A stretch of DNA of 15,062 bases from JADCCX01 sp031373545 (GCA_031373545.1 JANMMT010000036.1:1-15062), one strand, 5' to 3'; positions 6,454-13,379 are shown, counted from the first letter of the stretch. Notes: a model not told the origin generated them from the sequence alone. A program made the numbers and translations.

Positions 6454-7761
6454 ATGCGCGTTGCCGTGATTGGAACTGGAATTGCCGGCAATGCGGCGGC
6501 CTATGCGCTGTCGCAGGCCCCGCATGTAACCGCCTTGCAGGTGTATGAAGCGCAGGCCCGCATCGGTGGGCACAGCGCTACGGTCGATGTGGATTATGAT
6601 GGCCGACCGATTGCCGTGGATACAGGGTTCATCGTGTACAACACGCTGAATTATCCCAATCTGACGGCAATGTTCGAACATCTTGCCGTGCCAACCAAGG
6701 CCGGGGAGATGAGCTTTTCGGTGTCGATCGGCAAGGGTGATTTCGAATGGGTCGGCCGTGTGCGCGATGTGTTCTCGGGCCTGTTCGCACAGCGCCGCAA
6801 CATCGTGAACCCGCGGTACCTGGGCATGCTGCTGGAGATCATGCGGTTTCAGCGCAACGCCAATGCAGACCGTCTGAAGGGCGCGCTCGCCAACACGACG
6901 CTGGGCGAATACATCCGCCAGGGGCGATATTCCAACTACTTCCGCGATCGCTACATTGTGCCCATGGGTGCCGCAATCTGGTCGACACCGCCGGAAAAAA
7001 TGCTGGATTTTCCGGCGGATAATTTCGTCGCCTTCTTTGAGAACCACAAGCTGCTGCACTGGGATCGACCGGTCTGGCGGACGGTGGACGGCGGCAGCCG
7101 CGAATATGTCAAACGCCTCACGGCCCCTTTCGCAGACTGCATCCGCATGGATGATCCGGTGACGGAGGTCACGCGCGATACGTTTGGCGTGTCGGTGACA
7201 ACACAATCGGGCCATCATGCCCGCTACGATCATGTCATCATCGCCACACACACGGATGATGCCTTGCGCTTTGTCAAAGACGCCAGCGACGATGAGCGCA
7301 GCATACTCTCATCGGTCGAATATCGCCCCAACACAGTGTATCTGCACCGGGATGCGGGTTTGATGCCCAAGCGCCGCGAGGCCTGGGCGGCGTGGAATTT
7401 TCTGCGTGAACGGCCCGATGATCCCGGTGATGTCTGTGTGAGTTATTCCATGCAGCTACTGCAGGGCATTCCCGACGAGTGCCCGCTGTTCGTCACGCTC
7501 AATCCGCCGCGCCCGCCCCAGCCAGAGCTGACCTTCCGCACGTTCAACTATGCGCATCCGCAGTTCACGCGCCAAGCGTTTGACGCGCAGCAGTTGCTTG
7601 CGCGCGTCAATGGCCACAACCGCACATGGTACGCGGGCGCCTGGACCGGCTATGGTTTTCATGAGGATGGACTGGTCTCGGGCATGCGCGCAGCCGAAGG
7701 CCTTGGCGCTGCCATGCCCTGGGTGCAGCCACAGGCGGCAGAGGCGCAGCCCGCCGAATGA
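6454..7761 (+). CDS. FAD/NAD(P)-binding flavoprotein, COG2907 (amine-oxidase fold)
   Basis: Predicted flavin-dependent oxidoreductase of 435 residues. The N-terminus carries the Rossmann motif VIGTGIAGNAAAYAL, then an acidic strand end and glycine loop (YEAQARIGGHS) and VDTGFIVYN, all typical of the amine oxidase/phytoene desaturase superfamily. The C-terminal flavin motif is YAGAWTGYGFHEDGLVSGM. Relatives sit beside Cfa-like genes in alphaproteobacteria and are thought to act on unsaturated or methylated acyl chains of phospholipids as desaturases or reductases; the substrate here is unproven. ATG 6454 has GGA six bases upstream, while the TTG at 6451 is less likely. Its stop TGA overlaps the next start in an ATGA at 7758-7761, so translation is probably coupled. 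Confidence 0.9.
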   Translation: MRVAVIGTGIAGNAAAYALSQAPHVTALQVYEAQARIGGHSATVDVDYDGRPIAVDTGFIVYNTLNYPNLTAMFEHLAVPTKAGEMSFSVSIGKGDFEWVGRVRDVFSGLFAQRRNIVNPRYLGMLLEIMRFQRNANADRLKGALANTTLGEYIRQGRYSNYFRDRYIVPMGAAIWSTPPEKMLDFPADNFVAFFENHKLLHWDRPVWRTVDGGSREYVKRLTAPFADCIRMDDPVTEVTRDTFGVSVTTQSGHHARYDHVIIATHTDDALRFVKDASDDERSILSSVEYRPNTVYLHRDAGLMPKRREAWAAWNFLRERPDDPGDVCVSYSMQLLQGIPDECPLFVTLNPPRPPQPELTFRTFNYAHPQFTRQAFDAQQLLARVNGHNRTWYAGAWTGYGFHEDGLVSGMRAAEGLGAAMPWVQPQAAEAQPAE

Positions 7762-8606
7762 GCACAGCCACCGCCCCCACGCGCTTTGCGCCGCCTGCCA
7801 CCGCTGCCCAGCTTTACCGCGGGCAGGTGATGCATGCGCGCATGAAGCCGAAGGTGCACCGCTTCACTTACAGCGTCTTCACGCTGCTCATCGATGTGGG
7901 GCAGCTGGCGGAAGCACACCGCGCCGCACGGTTGTTTTCGGTCAACCGGTTCAACCTGTTTTCCTTCCGTGAGGCGGATCACGGCCCGCAGGATGGGTCC
8001 TCCCTCTTTGCGCATGCCTCCGCCGCATTGATGCAGGCGGGTCTGGCCACGCCGCCCGCCCGCGTGCTGCTGCTGTGCTACCCGCGCGTGCTGGGCCACA
8101 CCTTCAACCCGATCTCGGTGTATTATGCCTATGACGCCGCTGATCTGTTGACGGGCATTGTTTACGAGGTGCGCAACACGTTTGGCGACATGCACACGTA
8201 TGTCTGTCCGCTGCGCGAGGGCGAACTTTCCGAGGCAGGTCTGCGCCAGACGCGCGCCAAGCTGTTTTATGTCTCGCCCTTCATGGACATGCCGATGAGC
8301 TATCATTTCCGGCTGCGCCCGCCCGGTGATGACATCGCGGTGCGGATTCTGGAAACCGATGCGGCAGGGCCGATTCTATCCGCCACGTTTCATGGGCGCA
8401 GGCGGCCCATGACAAGCGCAAGCATTCTGGCTGCCTTCCTCTCTATCCCCTTGATGACATTGAAAGTTGTCAGTGGAATTCACTATGAGGCCATGAAGCT
8501 CTGGTTCAAGGGCATGCGCTTTTATTCCCGCCCCGAGCCGCCGCCGCCACTGAGCGTCGATGGACACTTCCTGAAGACCAAAACAATGCTGGAGAGTCGC
8601 CCATGA
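7758..8606 (+). CDS. DUF1365 family protein (COG3496)
   Basis: Conserved protein of unknown biochemistry, 282 residues. It shows the family landmarks in order: YRGQVMHARMKPKVHRFTYS near residues 16-35, NRFNLFSFREADHG near 64-77, PRVLGHTFNPISVYYAYD near 110-127, EVRNTFGDMHTY near 138-149, and KLFYVSPFMDMPMSYHFRL near 165-190. The many conserved His and Asp residues would suit a metal or radical enzyme, but that is my inference. The start ATG overlaps the previous stop and the stop TGA overlaps the next start (8603-8606). The constant pairing of this family with COG2907 and Cfa-like genes points to membrane lipid modification. No signal peptide is evident, and a hydrophobic stretch near residues 222-236 may be a membrane contact. 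Confidence 0.92.
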   Translation: MSTATAPTRFAPPATAAQLYRGQVMHARMKPKVHRFTYSVFTLLIDVGQLAEAHRAARLFSVNRFNLFSFREADHGPQDGSSLFAHASAALMQAGLATPPARVLLLCYPRVLGHTFNPISVYYAYDAADLLTGIVYEVRNTFGDMHTYVCPLREGELSEAGLRQTRAKLFYVSPFMDMPMSYHFRLRPPGDDIAVRILETDAAGPILSATFHGRRRPMTSASILAAFLSIPLMTLKVVSGIHYEAMKLWFKGMRFYSRPEPPPPLSVDGHFLKTKTMLESRP

Positions 8607-9862
8607 CCCTGTCAATGCCAGATGGTGGCCGGATGCTGGAAGAACCGCTGCGGGTGACCCGCGAGACGCTGGAGCGCATTTCGCGTGATCTGCCTTTCGT
8701 GGTGCGCAAGGCCTTTGGCTATGCCGTGTGCCTCAGCCATGGTCGGCTGACGGCGACCTTCCCCAATGGCAAACGCTATCTCTTCGAGGGCACCGAGCCC
8801 GGCCCCAATGCCGAAATCCGAATTCATGATCTCAGCTTCGCCAAGCGCCTGCTGGAAGGCGGGGACATCGGCTTTGCGGAGGCCTATCTGGCGGGAGAAT
8901 GGGATACGCCTGACCTCACGGCGTTTCTCTATCTGTTCTGCGTCAATCACCATGCGGTCGCGACGTTGCTGCCAGGGCGCCCGATCATCAAGTGGTTCCA
9001 GCGCGTGCGGCACTGGCTGAATCGCAACACCAAATCAGGCTCCAAGCGCAACATCCATGCGCATTATGATCTGGGCAATGCGTTCTACACGGCATGGCTC
9101 GACCGCACGATGACCTATTCTTCAGCGCTGTATGCGCCCGGCGACACAGATCTGGCCGCAGCGCAGACGCGCAAATACCGCGCGCTGGCCGACGCCGGCG
9201 GTTTTCGCACTGGTGACCATGTGCTGGAAATCGGTTGCGGCTGGGGTGGGTTTGCCGAATTCGCCGCCAAGGAGATCGGCTGCAAGGTCACAGGTCTCAC
9301 CATCTCGCAGGAGCAATATGATTACGCCCGCCAACGGATGTTCGAGGCGGGCCTCGCCGACAAGGTCGAGATCAAGCTGCAGGATTACCGTGATGAAACG
9401 GGGCTCTATGACCGCATTGCCTCGATCGAGATGTTCGAAGCTGTGGGCGAGGAATACTGGGAAACTTATTTCCAGACCCTGCGCGACCGGCTGAACCCCG
9501 GCGGGACGGCGGCGCTGCAGATCATCACGATCCAGGAGCGCCTGTTTGAGAATTACCGCAGCGAGATTGACTTTATCCGCCGCTATATCTTCCCCGGCGG
9601 GATGTTGCCGACGCCCACGCGGCTCGATCAATTGGGCACGCAACACGGGCTGACACGTCAGGCCACGCGCATCTTCGGCCATGATTATGCCGATACGCTG
9701 GCTGCCTGGCGCACCACCTTTCGCGAGGCCTGGCCCCGGCTGACACCGCTGGGTTTCGACGAGCGCTTTCGCAGGCTCTGGGAATATTACTTTGCCTATT
9801 GCGAAGCAGGCTTCCGTTCGGAAAACATCGATGTGCGCCAGATCGTCTATAGCCGCGCATGA
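8603..9862 (+). CDS. Cfa-like SAM-dependent fatty-acid methyltransferase (COG2230)
   Basis: Family of cyclopropane fatty acid synthases, which transfer a methyl group from SAM to the double bond of an acyl chain in a phospholipid. The 419-residue protein has HAHYDLGNAFYTAWLD, the SAM loop VLEIGCGWGGFAEFA at 207-221, LTISQEQYDYA, LQDYRDETGLYDRIASIEMF ending near 278, RYIFPGGMLPTP, and a C-terminal YYFAYCEAGFRSENIDVRQ. The active-site Glu of E. coli Cfa (E239) aligns with E279 and the Tyr (Y317) falls in YYFAY. C139, however, aligns with Ser174 and H266 with Gln306. This fits the subgroup linked to methyl-branched or furan fatty acids rather than a standard cyclopropane synthase. GGAG lies seven to eight bases before the ATG, which overlaps the DUF1365 stop. 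The gene's own stop overlaps the next start (9859-9862). Confidence 0.92.
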   Translation: MTLSMPDGGRMLEEPLRVTRETLERISRDLPFVVRKAFGYAVCLSHGRLTATFPNGKRYLFEGTEPGPNAEIRIHDLSFAKRLLEGGDIGFAEAYLAGEWDTPDLTAFLYLFCVNHHAVATLLPGRPIIKWFQRVRHWLNRNTKSGSKRNIHAHYDLGNAFYTAWLDRTMTYSSALYAPGDTDLAAAQTRKYRALADAGGFRTGDHVLEIGCGWGGFAEFAAKEIGCKVTGLTISQEQYDYARQRMFEAGLADKVEIKLQDYRDETGLYDRIASIEMFEAVGEEYWETYFQTLRDRLNPGGTAALQIITIQERLFENYRSEIDFIRRYIFPGGMLPTPTRLDQLGTQHGLTRQATRIFGHDYADTLAAWRTTFREAWPRLTPLGFDERFRRLWEYYFAYCEAGFRSENIDVRQIVYSRA

Positions 9863-11217
9863 CAGCGCAGGTTTCCCAAAAAGTTCTTGCCCCTGCCGGC
9901 TCGCGCGAACCGCGGTGGCTGGAACTCCTGGCCTACGCCCTGCCGGCCTTGCCACTCGCATTGCTGACACTACCCTTCTACGTCATTGTGCCCAGCTATT
10001 ACACCAACGCGGGCGTACCGATCGCAACCGTGGGGGCAGTGCTGCTCATCATCCGCCTGTTCGATGCGTTTTCCGACCCCATCGCCGGTTACCTCTCGGA
10101 CCGCACGCGCAGCCGCTTCGGACGGCGCAAGATCTGGTTTGCAGCCGGTGTGCCCATCACGGCACTGGCGGCTTACATGGTGTTTCAGCCGCCTGAACCG
10201 GCCACCGCGAACTATCTCCTGCTGTGGAGTTTCATGCTCTCCTTGGGCTGGACCATCGCGCTGGTGCCATATTACGCCTGGGGCGCGGAGATGTCGCCAA
10301 GCTACGAGGGACGCAATCGCATCACCGCCGTGCGCGAGGGCCTCGCTTTCGTGGGCACGCTGGCCGCGATCATCCTGCAATACATTCTGGGGGATGCGCA
10401 GCGCACGCTCACCTTTTTCGGGCAGTTTCTCGCCATTGCCCTGCCCTTGCTGGCGGTTCTGACGTTGACCGCCGTGCCAGAACCGGTCGATCGCTCTGTG
10501 CGGCGTGTGAAATTCGCCGAAGGTTTCGGCTTCATGCGCAACAACCGGCCTTTCACGCGCCTTGTGATGGCTTTCCTGATCAACGGCCTGGCCAATGGCT
10601 TTCCCGCCACGCTGTTCATCATGTTCGTGTCGGACAGGCTCGGGCTGCCGGACAAGTCGGGACTGTTTCTGGTCGTCTACTTTCTGGCGGGGCTGCTAGG
10701 TGTGCCCTTCTGGCTGCAACTCGCCAAGATGCAGAGCAAGCACCGCAGCTGGTGCATCGCCATGCTGCTGGCCTGTGCGGCTTTCATCTTCGCGCCCTTC
10801 CTGCCCACGGGCAGCGAGGCGGGGTTTCTCGTGGTCTGCGTGCTGACCGGCTTTGCCGTGGGCGCAGACCTTGTGCTGCCCGGCTCGCTGCAAGCCGATG
10901 TGATCGATGTGGACACGGCGGCTTCCGGAGAGCAGCGCTCGGGGCTCTATCTGGCCATCTGGGGTCTCGCCACCAAGCTGGCACTGGCTATGGCAGTGGG
11001 GATCGCCTTTCCGCTGCTGGCCTTCAGCGGATATGATCCTGGCAATGACATGCGCACGGAAACCGGATTGAAGATGCTGGCCTTGCTTTACGCCGCCGTG
11101 CCGGTGATGCTGAAACTCATCGCCATCGCGTTGATGTGGGAGTTCCCGCTCGACGAGGCCCGCCAACGTGAACTGCGTGCTGCCATCGAACAGCGCAGAC
11201 AGGAACCATACCCATGA
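9859..11217 (+). CDS. MFS transporter of the GPH (MelB-like) cation symporter family
   Basis: Integral inner-membrane protein of 452 residues with about twelve hydrophobic segments. RLFDAFSDPIAGYLSDRTRS at residues 66-85 matches the MelB segment containing the cation-site Asp pair (D55 and D59), here D69 and D73, followed by the basic loop RFGRRK. ALVPYYAWGAEMSPSYEGR is the second family landmark. GPH members are usually sugar symporters, but no sugar enzyme lies nearby and the gene is coupled by ATGA to a lipid methyltransferase. The lysolipid carrier MFSD2A belongs to the same broad family, so a lipid substrate is a reasonable inference. There is no clear ribosome site of its own, so translation probably depends on the upstream gene. 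Its stop overlaps the next start at 11214-11217. Confidence 0.9.
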   Translation: MTAQVSQKVLAPAGSREPRWLELLAYALPALPLALLTLPFYVIVPSYYTNAGVPIATVGAVLLIIRLFDAFSDPIAGYLSDRTRSRFGRRKIWFAAGVPITALAAYMVFQPPEPATANYLLLWSFMLSLGWTIALVPYYAWGAEMSPSYEGRNRITAVREGLAFVGTLAAIILQYILGDAQRTLTFFGQFLAIALPLLAVLTLTAVPEPVDRSVRRVKFAEGFGFMRNNRPFTRLVMAFLINGLANGFPATLFIMFVSDRLGLPDKSGLFLVVYFLAGLLGVPFWLQLAKMQSKHRSWCIAMLLACAAFIFAPFLPTGSEAGFLVVCVLTGFAVGADLVLPGSLQADVIDVDTAASGEQRSGLYLAIWGLATKLALAMAVGIAFPLLAFSGYDPGNDMRTETGLKMLALLYAAVPVMLKLIAIALMWEFPLDEARQRELRAAIEQRRQEPYP

Positions 11218-12203
11218 TTCAAGCCGCTGCCATCCAGGCCATCCGCATTCACGCCACCGGCGGTCCCGATGTTCTGCAGATGGAAGTGGTGAACATGCCT
11301 GCGCCCGGCAAGGGTCAGGTGCGCTTGCGCCACAGAGCCATCGGCCTCAACTTCCTCGATGTGTATTTTCGGACCGGGCTTTACCCAGCACCCGCGTTGC
11401 CTTTCATTCCTGGAAGTGAGGCTGCGGGAGATGTGGTGGCCGTTGGTCCGGGGGTCACGGATATCAAGGTGGGCGACCGGGTGGCCTACATCAGCGCGCA
11501 GGGCGCCTATGCGCAGGAACGGGTGATCGACGCGCATCTGCTGGTCAAGCTGCCCAAGACGATCAGCTATGATCAAGCGGCCGGCATGATGCTCAAGGGC
11601 TTGACAGCCGAGTATCTGCTGCGGCGCACGTTCAAGGTGAAGGCGGGTCACACCGTGCTGATCCATGCGGCGGCGGGCGGCACGGGGCAAATTCTGGTGC
11701 AATGGGCGAAGCATCTGGGCGCGACCGTCATCGGCACCGTGGGCGGCAAGGACAAGGCGAAGATCGCCAAAAAGCTCGGCTGCGACCATGTGCTGGATTC
11801 TGGCACCGATGACATCGCTGCGAAAGTGCGCAAGCTGACGGGCGGCACAGGCTGCGACGTGGTCTATGACGGGGTTGGCAAAGCCACCTTCACCGCATCG
11901 CTGGACAGCCTGCGCAAGTTCGGCACTATGGTCAGCTTCGGCAATGCTTCGGGTGCGGTTGAGGCATTCAACCCCGCAATCCTGTCCGCCAAGGGATCAC
12001 TTTATCTCACACGGCCCACATTGTTTGCCCACATCGGCGACACGCAGACCCTGCGCGATATGGCGAAGGCTCTGTTCAAGGTGGTGTCATCCGGCGCGGT
12101 GACGATCGCCGTCAATCACCATTTCCCGCTGTCCGACGCCGACAAAGCCCATATGGCGCTCGAAGCACGCCAGACCACGGGATCAGTCGTGCTTGTGCCG
12201 TGA
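11214..12203 (+). CDS. Zinc-independent quinone oxidoreductase (MDR superfamily)
   Basis: NADPH-dependent oxidoreductase of the medium-chain dehydrogenase/reductase superfamily, quinone reductase (QOR) branch, 329 residues, which is the usual length. It shows the GroES-like N-terminal half with NFLDVYFRTGLYP and GSEAAGDVVAVGPGV near residues 64-78, and a Rossmann domain with HAAAGGTGQILVQWAKHLGA near 145-164. The dehydrogenase zinc ligands are absent. KLTGGTGCDVVYDGVG follows. Members reduce quinones or conjugated enones. In this position it may deal with reactive quinones or carbonyls formed by lipid oxidation, which is inference. AGGA lies about eight bases before the ATG, and the start overlaps the transporter stop, so it appears to be the last gene of the operon. 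A strong hairpin follows 37 bases after the stop. Confidence 0.92.
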   Translation: MIQAAAIQAIRIHATGGPDVLQMEVVNMPAPGKGQVRLRHRAIGLNFLDVYFRTGLYPAPALPFIPGSEAAGDVVAVGPGVTDIKVGDRVAYISAQGAYAQERVIDAHLLVKLPKTISYDQAAGMMLKGLTAEYLLRRTFKVKAGHTVLIHAAAGGTGQILVQWAKHLGATVIGTVGGKDKAKIAKKLGCDHVLDSGTDDIAAKVRKLTGGTGCDVVYDGVGKATFTASLDSLRKFGTMVSFGNASGAVEAFNPAILSAKGSLYLTRPTLFAHIGDTQTLRDMAKALFKVVSSGAVTIAVNHHFPLSDADKAHMALEARQTTGSVVLVP

Positions 12204-12239
12204 GGCGGATCGTCAACTCTTGACGGGTGGGCAACCAAC

Positions 12240-12273
12240 GCAAAACCCTCCAGTGTGACCTGGCGGGTTTTGC
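12240..12273. terminator. Bidirectional intrinsic terminator between convergent genes
   Basis: GCAAAACCC (12240-12248) pairs perfectly with GGGTTTTGC (12265-12273). Inside, after one mismatch, CCAG pairs with CTGG around the loop TGTGAC. The four-base A and T runs are inside the arms, so each strand reads a GC core followed by TTTT. It lies between the quinone oxidoreductase stop (12203, plus) and the IalB-family stop (12293, minus), where it would end both transcripts. Confidence 0.75.
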
Positions 12274-12292
12274 ATGTCCTGAACCCAAATTA

Positions 12293-13078
12293 TCAGGGCC
12301 GCGGCGCGGTCGGCCCAGGTACGGCACCCGGAGCCGGGGCTGCATTGGGAGCCGCACCGGGAGCAGGCGCGCCGCCAGGCGCGGGCTGAATCTGCTTGCG
12401 CATCTCATCGGCACGGCGCTGCATTTCTTCCTGCAACTTGCGCTGCTGCTCTTCAAGCACGCGCGGATCGATGGCCGGGCCATCCACGCCTGCCGCAAAG
12501 CCGTCGAGCGGCAGTTGGAAGCTGACTTCACGCGCGGCCTGGTTCTGCACCTGGATTGTCAGGGCTTTGGCCTTCTTCAGCGCCTGGAACTGCGCCTCTG
12601 TCGCGGCAAACTCGGCAAAGCAGCCGTTCTGCACGCAGATGGTGTAGCGTCCTGCGATCGGCTGACCGTTGTCGATGGCTGTCCGTACGCCCGGCTGCAG
12701 CAGGAAGGTCAGCGGCAGCAGGTAGCGCAACTGGCGGTCAACGCGCGTGCCCTCTCCCTTGGTTTCGTACAGCGCAACCGCCATGACGGGCTGGTCATTC
12801 TCGGCCACGAAATCGCGGGTGATGTAGCAGGTCTCGCGCTGCGTCTGCGGATCACGCCCACAGACCTTGGTCCAGTTCGTCTGGTTGGGATCGGCTTTCA
12901 GCGGAACGACCGTGGAGGCGGCGGCCGCAGCAGCGGGCTGCGCGGGGCGCGGGGCCTGTGCAGGGGCGGCGGGGCGCGGCGTCTGCGCCTGCTGCGCAAC
13001 GGCACTGCCGGCCATCGCCATTGTGAGAGACAAACAAGCGGCTGTCCCCAGACCGCGCACACTGACGAAACCGTTCAT
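12293..13078 (-). CDS. Invasion-associated locus B (IalB) family exported protein with Pro/Ala-rich tail
   Basis: Predicted periplasmic protein of 261 residues in the IalB family (PF06776), named after a Bartonella invasion factor but widespread in non-pathogenic alphaproteobacteria, where its role is unknown. From ATG 13078, with AGGGA about ten bases upstream, it has a signal peptide ending GSAVA|QQ near residue 28. A Pro/Ala-rich spacer runs to about 60. The IalB core (about 65-200) has NWTKVCGRD, RETCYITRDF, LRYLLPLTFLLQPGV and YTICVQNGCFAEF, with four Cys as two likely disulfide pairs. Residues about 205-232 form a charged helix (LEEQQRKLQEEMQRRADEM), probably a coiled coil, and the last 30 are a Pro/Ala/Gly tail. 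An upstream in-frame start at 13168 is unlikely because it would bury the signal peptide. It is convergent with the photolyase operon and divergent from the peptide-binding protein. Confidence 0.85.
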   Translation of the reverse strand: MNGFVSVRGLGTAACLSLTMAMAGSAVAQQAQTPRPAAPAQAPRPAQPAAAAAASTVVPLKADPNQTNWTKVCGRDPQTQRETCYITRDFVAENDQPVMAVALYETKGEGTRVDRQLRYLLPLTFLLQPGVRTAIDNGQPIAGRYTICVQNGCFAEFAATEAQFQALKKAKALTIQVQNQAAREVSFQLPLDGFAAGVDGPAIDPRVLEEQQRKLQEEMQRRADEMRKQIQPAPGGAPAPGAAPNAAPAPGAVPGPTAPRP

Positions 13079-13209
13079 TCTTGGGGTATCCCTGACTTTG
13101 GCCACTGGTTCGATGCCTAGTATGGCTGCATTGCCCCCGCTCAAAGGCGCGAAATATGGCGGCAGCATGACTCGGCTTGCGTTGAGACTCGGCAGCGCTC
13201 ATAGACCAC

Positions 13210-13307
13210 GTCGCATTCTGATTAAATATCAAAATGCGAAAACGTGCTCCATAACTTTTATTAGGAGCACGTCGTTTTCAAATAACCGCATCACACTTAT
13301 TTGCGAC
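13210..13307. repeat. Cluster of three abutting inverted repeats in an AT-rich spacer
   Basis: Hairpin A: TCGCATT-C-TGAT, loop TAAAT, ATCA-A-AATGCGA (13211-13239). Hairpin B: GAAAACGTGCTCC (13238-13250) with GGAGCAC-(GTC)-GTTTTC (13264-13279); its core ACGTGCTCC/GGAGCACGT is perfect over 9 bp. Hairpin C: CAAATAA (13279-13285) with TTATTTG (13297-13303). An outer pair GTCGCA (13210-13215) / TGCGAC (13302-13307) encloses the whole. The three lie end to end with almost no free base. The element could be a small non-coding mobile repeat, a regulator array or a structured RNA. Confidence 0.6.
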
Positions 13308-13330
13308 ATGCTCTTAGCGCGTGTTTTAAT
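13301..13330 (+). promoter_or_regulatory. Candidate promoter of the YejA-like gene
   Basis: TTGCGA (13301-13306) and TTTAAT (13325-13330) are 18 bases apart and lie 50 bases before the ATG. The -35 box overlaps the right arm of hairpin C, so anything binding or folding there could affect this promoter. Support is pattern only. Confidence 0.3.
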
Positions 13331-13379
13331 ACGGCGCCAGTTCTCTCCTCCCACAGCGCGGCCGTGCTAGCGTCGCATC

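Larger units (their letters stand above)
13079..13379. other. Divergent intergenic region (301 bases) with AT-rich structured core
   Basis: No convincing gene is seen between the IalB-family start and the YejA-like start. Bases 13079-13200 are ordinary GC-rich sequence, presumably carrying the IalB promoter, which I could not place. Bases 13205-13330 are clearly richer in A and T than the neighbourhood and hold the inverted-repeat cluster listed separately. Bases 13331-13379 form the leader of the plus-strand gene. Confidence 0.7.

Noticed and set aside
4974..6491. Long minus-strand open frame (505 codons) opposite phrB
   Set aside because: The plus strand is an unmistakable photolyase with FAD-domain motifs. 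The reverse frame has no family signature and no ribosome site.
6454..7761. COG2907 flavoprotein as a monoamine oxidase or phytoene desaturase
   Set aside because: Only the shared FAD fold is seen. No carotenoid genes are nearby, and the operon context and motif set match the COG2907 branch.
12227..13120. Plus-strand open frame (297 codons) over the IalB-family gene
   Set aside because: It would run through the bidirectional terminator, and the minus strand has the signal peptide and paired Cys of the IalB family.
13219..13231. TGAT-TAAAT-ATCA read as an FNR/FixK box
   Set aside because: FNR-type boxes are TTGAT-N4-ATCAA. This has a 5-base spacer and CTGAT on the left, and it is better explained as the tip of hairpin A.
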